Source: Panicum virgatum
Lineage: Eukaryota > Streptophyta > Magnoliopsida > Poales > Poaceae
Assembly: GCF_016808335.1 (NCBI RefSeq)
Contig: NC_053149.1
Span: forward strand, 24,279,238-24,343,237
Length of the DNA stretch: 64,000 bases
Direction: 5' to 3'
A program made the translations under genes and the position numbers. The notes under the pieces are model-generated. The model was not told where the DNA came from and made no database searches. It worked only from the letters and a program-made list of their open reading frames with translations. This document shows positions 58,001-64,000 of this stretch, piece after piece. Numbering within the stretch: the stretch's first letter is position 1; every line of letters starts with the position of its first letter.

Positions 58001-61000
58001 TTTTGCATTTGCTGCTTCCAAGGGTTTTAAAGTTTTCCAAATGGATGTGAAAAATGGATGTGAAATCTGATTTTTTGAATGGTTTTATTGATGAGGAAGT
58101 GTAAGTGAAACAACCCCCTGCTTTGAAAATCACAAGTTTCCAAACCGAGTTTACAAACTACAGAAAGCTCTTTACGGTTTGAAATAGGCGCCTAGAGCTT
58201 GGTACGATAGACTGAAAAACTTCTTGCTTGCTCAAGGTTTTAAAATGGGATGTGTTGATAAAACCTTGTTCCTCATGCGCTCTGGCTCTGACTTTTTGTT
58301 GGTTCAAATATACGTGGATGGTATCTCTTTGGTGGCTCTTTTCATGCTCTTGTCTCCAAGTTTTCTGAGCAAATGTCCAGGGAGTTCGAGATGAGCATGA
58401 TGGGTGAGCTGCAGTTCTTCCTCGGGCTGCAGATCAAGCAAACTCCTCAGGGCACGTTCGTCCATCAAGCCAAGTATACCAAGGACTTGCTGCGGAAGTT
58501 CGACATGAGTAACTTATCTTCTCAGCCGACTCCGATCAGCACATCGACGGCGCTTGATGCGGACTTGGATGGCGAGGCGGTGGACCAGAAGGAGTACAGG
58601 AGCATGATTGGCTCTCTCCAGTACCTGATGGCGACCCGACCGGACATTCAGTTCGGGGTCGGCCTCTGTGCGCGATATCAGGCTTCGCCGCGCACCTCCC
58701 ACAAGCAAGTGGTGAAACACATCTTCAGGTACCTCAAGTTCACTCCTGAATTCGGTCTTTGGTATTCTGCGGATCCATCTCTTGTTTTGGTTGGTTTTTC
58801 GGATGCCGATTTTGGTAGGTGTCGGCTGGATGGCAAGTCGAATTCCGGCACCTGTAACTTTCTCGGTACATCGTTGGTTTCGTGGTCTTCTCGCAAGCTA
58901 GTGTAGCACTTTCTTCCACAAAAGCCGAATACGTTGCCGCTGCTCTCAGATTCTTTGGATGAAACAAACCTTGCTGGATTATGGGTTGAGTTTTGGTAGG
59001 GTTCCCATCTTTGTATACAACATGTCCGCTATTAGCATTGCAAAGAACTCTGTCCTACACTCCAGAACCAAACACATAGATATCAGGTTCCACTTCCTGC
59101 GAGATAACCATGAAAGAGGCCACATAGACATGATCCATGTCCCTTCAAAGAGGCAAACCGCAGATATCCTCACCAAACCACTTGAGTAGGACACCTTTGC
59201 TCGCTTGCGAGGGGAGCTTGGGGTTTGTTACCCCTTTTAATCGCTGACTTCTCTTTGGTTAGTTTTTTGTAGGTCTTTGTTTTTGTTTCTCTTCGCTTTC
59301 TAGCTTCTGATAGATGCATTTGCATTGTACATGTTTGCATTTCGCATTGCTTCACTACACTAGCATTCTTATATACACTGTTATGATCCTCTAGTGCTTA
59401 CTAGTGTAGTTTCTTAGACTTGATTATATATAGTTTGCTCTTCAGTATATGTCATATCAACTGAGTTAAGCTATTTTGATTTGAAAATCTGAAAACATGA
59501 TCACCCTGTCTTGGCTACTGGCATGTTAGATTGTATTGATATGCTTTGCTATCCTATTCATGCTAGTGTGGTTTTTAATCTTTGACATGAGCTAAAATTG
59601 TTAAAATTATTTAATATATGTCTGAAATGGAATGAAAAGATCCAGGTGATATTGCTTGTCGCACTGATCGAGTTTTCGGGACGGCTCACATAGCACTAGT
59701 GAGAACCCGGGCAAGGCTGTGCATGACTGAAGCGAGTGTCTTAAGCTTCTGACTGCCCTTGGCATAGGCTTGGTGTCGCAGCTAAGTAAAGCATGACAAA
59801 CTTTCAACCCCTGGCAGAATCACTTGCTTGATATAACCTGTTAACTTTTCGTTCAAATGCAAGTTTTGAGATGCAGAATTGATTCATGATAAAATATATT
59901 GGCTGCTTTGGATCATCCTGTATGAGTTTGGTAAGCACTGCTTTCTTTCTCCTACTTGCTGTTACTAGATCATGGGTGATGCTTTTATTTTTGCTGAACT
60001 GAACTTGCTAGCTCTAGACTTGATTGATATACCCTGTTGAGCTAGATTCAGTTCCTGTTTATGAAGCACGCATGCCTGTCATTAGATGATCATATCTTTG
60101 TATGCCTAAATGTTTCACTTACACCCTCTGCACGACATTCATTGCATAGCATGATTTCAGGGGGAGATTTAGGCATATTTTAGGCTTGATGTGTGCATGT
60201 GCCAATAAGGGGGAGAATTTTTGGGAGAAGTGATCGAACAAGGAGGATACTTGAGACTTGTTTGATTTTTGAAAAACTTGTTGCGCACAGGGCTTTGAGA
60301 GTGCATCATTTTGGGAGAGTTGCATTTGTGGGAGGGAAAGGCTTTGCATGGGGAGTGTCTGCTTTGTTTTTGGCTCCTGATTTTTCCTCGCTTTCCCTCC
60401 GTTTCTTGCATGACTGCGTCGAGCATTACCTCTGTCTTTAAGGAGTCATGTTTTGGCTTTTGATCAATTGCGTCGAGCCGTTGCCCTTGTCTTAGGGAAT
60501 CGATCTTTGCTTGAGTAAGTGACTGTTTTTGCCTTTCTGAGCTTTTTGTCACTTGCTTGAGTTCTTCACTTTCTTCTTGCCACTTTTTATTTTTCACTTC
60601 TCTAGTTACAGGTGGTGTGTTGACAATGCACTCATCAAGGGGGAGATAGAGGAATGAGCAGTACTCACTCCTGGCTGTAATGAGTGAATTGTCAACCGTG
60701 TGGTGTGATCGTGTGCTTAGTCTTTGGTTGCAGGTACACGGGCGTCGAGTGTCGACGGAGAGTTGCCGTGGAGGAGCTCAGGCCGGACGGCAGCTGTGGC
60801 GTCCACTCCTGGATCGAGGGTGCAAGCAGCGACAGATGACGGGTTTCTTGGTTTGCGCCACAAAACCAAGCTGGCGGACAGCGGTTGAAGACGCCAAGTC
60901 GTGGAGGCACGGGCGTCGGTCTCGGGACTGGCGAAGGAACGGGCGTCGACGGCGTCTAGGGCCTCGCTGCGGGGCGAGAAGTTGACGGGCGTCGGGCGTC

Positions 61001-62266
61001 GTCTAGGGTCGTCAGAAGGCCGAGGCGGGAACGGCGAGCTCCTCCTGGCCGCTGCCACCGAGCTCGCCCAGGCCGCCGGGGATGAGCTCGCCATGGCCGT
61101 CGTCGCCGCTGACCGCGAGGCGGCCGGTATTGAGCTTCCCCATGGCGGCCGGGGCCGAGCTCCCCCATGGCGCCGGGGCCGAGTTCCCCCATGGCGCCGG
61201 GGCCGAGCTCCCCCATGGAGGAGAGAATTTTGCGTTCGCTGTTGGAGATGCCGAGATTTTGGGGTGGAACCCATTTACTGTGCATGACCCAAAACATGGA
61301 ATGGGTCTCGTTTTTTGGTCTTCATAGTTGTTGGAGATAGCCTAATCATATATATCTATCTCTCGTTATATATAATTCGGCGGCAGCAGCAACGACAAGC
61401 GTGGAGACCAGACAGCAGTAGCAGTAGTGTGGTAGCATGTGTGACATGTGGAGATGCGGGGCGGCCAAGCTATTTGGTTCCACATTGGAGAAGTGCAGTG
61501 CAGTGAAATAATTCTGCGTTGCAGAACAGGAGTAGTAATAATCCTGACAAGACATGCAAGTGCGTCCTTAACCATCTACGTACGCATTTGATTTCTCAAA
61601 AACGTACGCCGCATCTATCCTTGATTACTCCTTTCATAATTTGTCCTATATAATATGATGAGTAGTGAGTGTGTCAGTGTCACTAGCTAGCTAGCCTGGG
61701 GTTTGCATATCGATCACGAGTCACGACCATAATCGACCCTCTGTAAATTAAAGGTAACAAGAAAAAGAATGAAGAAGATCGATTATTCTTCGGCGAAGAA
61801 GAGGAGCTGCAGTACTGTATGAAATTAAGGGCGTACGTGACCCCAAAGCCAGCAAGATAGCGGTATGGGTATGGCCACAAGAAGATGAGCAAGCATCAGA
61901 GTGGTGGAGATAAGGTAGGGAGGGAGAGCCGACAGCCGAGAGAGAGCCTGAGAGCGGCGAGACTTACACGAAGGCAGAGGAGTAGGACCACTTGGCGGTG
62001 ACGGGCACCTGCAGCGGCGGCAGCGTGTCGGCGAGCGTGATCTGGATGGTCCTCGTCTGCCGGTCCACGCCCATCACCACCGCGGCCACCAGCGTCGCCG
62101 CCAGCACGAACACGCGCAGCGCCACGCCGCATGCGTCCACCGGCGCCGCCCTGCCGCCGGTAGCCACCGGGCCGCCCACGCCACCCATGTAGCCGCTCCG
62201 CCGGCTGCTGCCGTCGAGGCCCGCGCCCGCGCCGTTGAACCCGGGCTTCACGCGCGACGTCTCCAT
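52034..62266 (-). CDS. CASP-like membrane protein (CASPL1 type), 2 exons
   Basis: Four-helix plasma-membrane protein of the CASP/MARVEL group. The founding CASPs scaffold the Casparian strip, while CASPL roles vary. Exon 1 is 62266-61968 and exon 2 is 52364-52034. Splice sites are GTAAGT and GCAG, phase 2, together 630 bases (209 residues). The junction joins KWSYSSAFV to YFVVANA, as in homologues. TM1 is about residues 46-67 with the conserved Arg51, TM2 101-119, TM3 128-151 with the conserved Asp133, and TM4 about 176-202. The loop [23 protein letters not shown] (145-170) is the CASPL1 signature. The N-terminus is Gly-rich and cytosolic. The 9.6-kb intron holds MITEs, an LTR fragment and a broken Copia pol. 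Length is normal for the family. Confidence 0.93.
52365..53283. other. CASPL1 intron, right after exon 2; no other feature seen
   Basis: Unique-looking sequence with no supported gene or repeat. Open frames here are short and lack domains. Confidence 0.4.
53284..53583. mobile_element. MITE-like insertion (GGCCTCGTTTGG ends)
   Basis: Left end GGCCTCGTTTGGTTCAAGCG; the right end reverse-complemented is GACTCCGTTTGGCGAGTG. It has the grass-MITE internal phrase GATTTGCTACAGTGATGCTACAG and a local duplication of TTTTTAGGCATGGGT at about 53370 and 53391. Ends are weakly conserved. Confidence 0.5.
53582..53627. repeat. 2 x 23-bp tandem repeat
   Basis: AGTCTATTATCTTGGGCTCGGGG-type unit (23 bases) occurs twice in a row, at 53582-53604 and 53605-53627, with no difference seen. 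Confidence 0.85.
54604..54943. mobile_element. Grass MITE (GGCCCTGTTTAG family), 340 bp, foldback
   Basis: The ends GGCCCTGTTTAG and CTAAACACGGCC are inverted repeats with one mismatch. Inner inverted blocks AAATCGCGAGACAAATCTAATGA and TCATTAGATTCGTCTCGCGATTT give a long hairpin, with TAATCCATGATT/AATCATGGATTA at the centre. It is the same family as 48807-49138. Confidence 0.8.
54960..55556 (-). repeat. LTR fragment, minus orientation
   Basis: GGGACCGAAAAGGCGACTAG and GAGGGGGGTGAATGGGAGCC resemble the LTR end of the element at 39696 (GACCCTAGAGGGGGAGGGGTGAATAGGG), so it appears to be LTR sequence in minus orientation. A cluster of CCGGT-based palindromes lies at 55197-55266. It abuts a plus-strand Copia pol at 55557, so the two are probably not parts of one intact element. 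Confidence 0.5.
55557..59230 (+). pseudogene. SIRE/Maximus-like Copia gag C-terminus plus pol, broken
   Basis: It starts with a gag zinc knuckle ([14 protein letters not shown], about 55569-55610) and an Arg/Gly-rich tail. Protease follows with the [10 protein letters not shown] block (about 56067), then GAG-pre-integrase (WHRRLGHLS), integrase with its D-D-E residues, reverse transcriptase (about 57770-58370) and RNase H (58560-59190). The [10 protein letters not shown] protease and the long spacer before reverse transcriptase fit the SIRE/Maximus group. In-frame stops occur at 56853-56855, 57756-57758 and near 58184, with a 13-base duplication at 58041-58065. The catalytic box reads YVDG instead of YVDD (58311-58322). 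No LTR pair could be defined. It lies in the CASPL1 intron, antisense to the gene. Confidence 0.85.
59231..60720 (+). mobile_element. 3' non-pol region of the SIRE-like element
   Basis: Sequence downstream of RNase H without coding capacity on the plus strand. Purine tracts AGGGGGAGA occur near 60159, 60208 and 60640, the kind that precede a 3' LTR in this group. Minus-strand open frames at 60119-60597 have no recognisable domain. No LTR could be identified. Confidence 0.45.
60721..61320. other. GC-rich segment of unknown origin in the CASPL1 intron
   Basis: GC-rich, rich in GGCGTCG, with open frames on both strands that look like composition artefacts. It contains the tandem repeat at 61138-61210. 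It may be part of the neighbouring retroelement's terminal region. Confidence 0.35.
61138..61210. repeat. 3 x 24/25-bp tandem repeat
   Basis: Three units, at 61138-61162, 61163-61186 and 61187-61210, each containing CCCATGGCG and CCGGGGCCGAG, plus a partial fourth (CCCATGGAGG). Confidence 0.85.
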
Positions 62267-62632
62267 GGCCGGCCGGCGGTGCGGTTCTCCTCGGCGGCCC
62301 TCCTGGGGGTAGGCGAGCGGGGCGAGGCGCGTGTGCGCGCGCGGCCGGGGGCGGGGAGTGTGGGTGGGCTGTACTAGAGCACTAGCAGTTGTGGAAGGGG
62401 AGGTAGAGGAGTGCTGTTGGGTACGGTTGGTCGCACCGTACGTGGGGTATTATGGTGGGAAAAAGAGGGCACGGTGGACACGGTTACCGCCCGCTACCGC
62501 CTACCGTAACGGGTTTCGGAGAATGATCGAGATGCTTGATGGATTGATTCCTTCTTCTTCACTTCTAACTCCAGACGGCATTGCCTGCTTCTCACCCTTG
62601 GATACAATCCAATACTGGATCGTGTGTGTGTC

Positions 62633-62644
62633 TATATATATATA

Positions 62645-62707
<63 letters not shown>
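62633..62707. repeat. (TA)n microsatellite
   Basis: About 75 bases of TA with one TC interruption, preceded by a short (GT)n at 62622-62631. It lies about 370 bases upstream of the CASPL1 start codon. It explains the Tyr/Ile-repeat open frames in this area. Confidence 0.97.
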
Positions 62708-62709
<2 letters not shown>

Positions 62710-63056
62710 ACAGGATGCATGTCTTTGTTACGGGACATTCATGCTCATTATTCGACCACGATTTGTTGTTCTCCACAGCCCATACTCGTAACACTTACAA
62801 AAGTTTATTTTCACATCTAATATTGTCCAAACTTTTGACACTCCGGTCTAGATCGAATATTCATAGTCAACTATTTTTAAACCTCAACCCTCTTTGTTGC
62901 CATCCATTTTGTTTCAGAAACCCTACTAATAACAACCTTAACCACGTGTCACCATTCTAGTGTTGCCAACAAGCACGTTTCTCCTCTTGTTCTCGCTCCT
63001 CTGCAGCTTTGCCTTTTCTTATTGTCTTCTTCAGCTTCGCAACTACCGTTACAGTA

Positions 63057-63212
63057 GTTCTTCTTCCTCCGGTCCAAATTATTAGTCGTCGTTTTAGTTT
63101 TTTTAGATATATAGTTTTTGCAATGCACCTAAACATAATAAATATCTAGATGCATATTAAAATCTATGCATCTAGAAAAGTCAAAACGACTAATAATTTT
63201 GGACGAAGAGAG
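63057..63212. mobile_element. Stowaway MITE, 156 bp
   Basis: CGGTCCAAATTATTAGTCGT at the left and ACGACTAATAATTTTGGACG at the right form an inverted repeat. They are flanked by TA (63055-63056 and 63213-63214). Length and ends are typical for Stowaway of grasses. Confidence 0.8.
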
Positions 63213-64000
63213 TACTACTGTTCAAAATTCTCAAATAATTAAAAATTGCAAATCGTACCTTGAACTCAGGGGTATTTCGAGACTCTAACACATTTTTTTT
63301 CTGATCCTCATTCTCTTATTATTTTAGCTTTAGTGCTTCTTATTCTCCAACTCCGACAAGCCTATGAGAGGTTAGATTGAGTTAGAAGCAAAGGACCAAT
63401 AATAAGTAGTGGAGACGACGGTGGGTTGATGGGGCTGCAAGGTAGCGATCGAGGGAGCCATCAGCCAGGGTGGCAATGGAGACCTAGTGGACAAGGTCAA
63501 TAAAGGGAATATCATACCACTAAAGATATATCAGAATTAATGAGACAAATGACGTTAACTTTGATCCCTAGTATTATTTTGTACAATAACCTCCCAAGCT
63601 ATTATTTTGATCAAATTCTCGCTGACCAATTTAGGTACACCGTACCATATTCAATTATAACTGTTGTTTAGTGGTACAAATTGATGAAACTAAAGTCATT
63701 TATCTATTCTCTTTCATTCACTTAACTACTGAGTTTTTTTTAGGAAAATGTATAGCAGGTGCAAGGGGTGTAAAAAGGAATTGGATATGGGCATGTTCTT
63801 TGTTGGATTAGATTATGAGTCAAATAACATATGAATGAATATCGATCTTGTATAAATCTAACTTTGAGTATTCGGATTCAGGTAGGATATCAGGATATCA
63901 GACTGAATATTTGGACTCGGGTACAGACGGATCTTAAACCCTGCCGAATTCAAATATAGATAGACAATATTCATACTATTTGCACCCCTACAATGCTCAT
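63213..64000. other. Upstream flank of CASPL1, no gene; possible hAT-like MITE at its end
   Basis: No coding frame is supported. 63774-63989 may be a small hAT-like MITE: its ends AGGGGTGTAAAA and TTTGCACCCCT are inverted repeats. The target duplication is not clear, and the element ends 11 bases before the window edge. Confidence 0.4.

Noticed and set aside
60119..60597. Minus-strand open frames downstream of the SIRE-like pol
   Set aside because: Lys/Ser/Gln-rich without domain and opposite to the element. A coding role is not supported.
62331..62960. Plus-strand open frame with Tyr-Ile repeats
   Set aside because: Generated by translation of the (TA)n tract.
1..64000. A new defence, secondary-metabolite or other novel multigene system
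   Set aside because: The host genes present (HASTY, ThiM, tRNA-Leu, CASPL1) are functionally unrelated and individually known. The remaining space is mostly transposons, so nothing supports a novel system.

Overview
This window is nuclear DNA of a grass, most likely a panicoid, although the species cannot be fixed from the sequence alone. The evidence is intron-rich plant genes with GC-rich first exons, a eukaryotic nuclear tRNA-Leu, grass-type Copia and gypsy LTR elements, plant L1 LINEs with a C-terminal RNase H, and dense grass MITEs (Stowaway, hAT-like, Mutator-like). There is no bacterial or phage organisation.

Host genes. (1) A complete HASTY/Exportin-5 gene lies on the minus strand at 12541-38484. 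I resolved 22 exons with consistent splice phases, giving 1200 codons plus stop. (2) A hydroxyethylthiazole kinase (ThiM-type) gene lies on the plus strand at 49389-50931 in two exons, with an apparent frameshift that removes the conserved C-terminus. (3) tRNA-Leu(AAG) is at 51428-51508 on the plus strand. (4) A CASP-like (CASPL1-type) membrane protein gene lies on the minus strand at 52034-62266, as two exons separated by a 9.6-kb intron.

Layout. 1-784 is the 5' end of a minus-strand gypsy element (gag start, primer-binding site, LTR). 787-2670 is a Mutator-like element carrying GC-rich sequence and a nested 529-bp hAT MITE. 2667-8639 is a decayed full-length L1-type LINE. 8640-12540 holds exon-like scraps and a 195-bp retroposon with a perfect 15-bp target duplication. 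12541-38484 is HASTY. Its intron 15 is 12.9 kb and holds two Copia elements in opposite orientation: 18321-23281 on plus with identical LTRs, and 25954-30512 on minus, which is degenerate. 39030-45778 has a long-TIR MITE and then a 6.1-kb LTR element on the minus strand that carries only gag. 45779-49270 has MITEs and a 1-kb direct duplication. 49389-51508 holds ThiM and the tRNA. 52034-62266 is CASPL1, whose intron contains an LTR fragment and a broken SIRE-like Copia pol. 62267-64000 is the upstream region of CASPL1, with a (TA)n tract and MITEs.

How it fits together. The host genes are functionally unrelated: miRNA biogenesis/export, thiamin salvage, translation and membrane scaffolding. 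Most of the window is explained by nested transposons that enlarged introns without breaking coding frames; the exception is ThiM, whose frameshift has no visible transposon cause. I found no new defence, CRISPR or biosynthetic system. The most interesting items are the HASTY giant intron, LTRs with unusual terminal dinucleotides, the gag-only element, the ThiM frameshift and a 30-bp LINE insertion.
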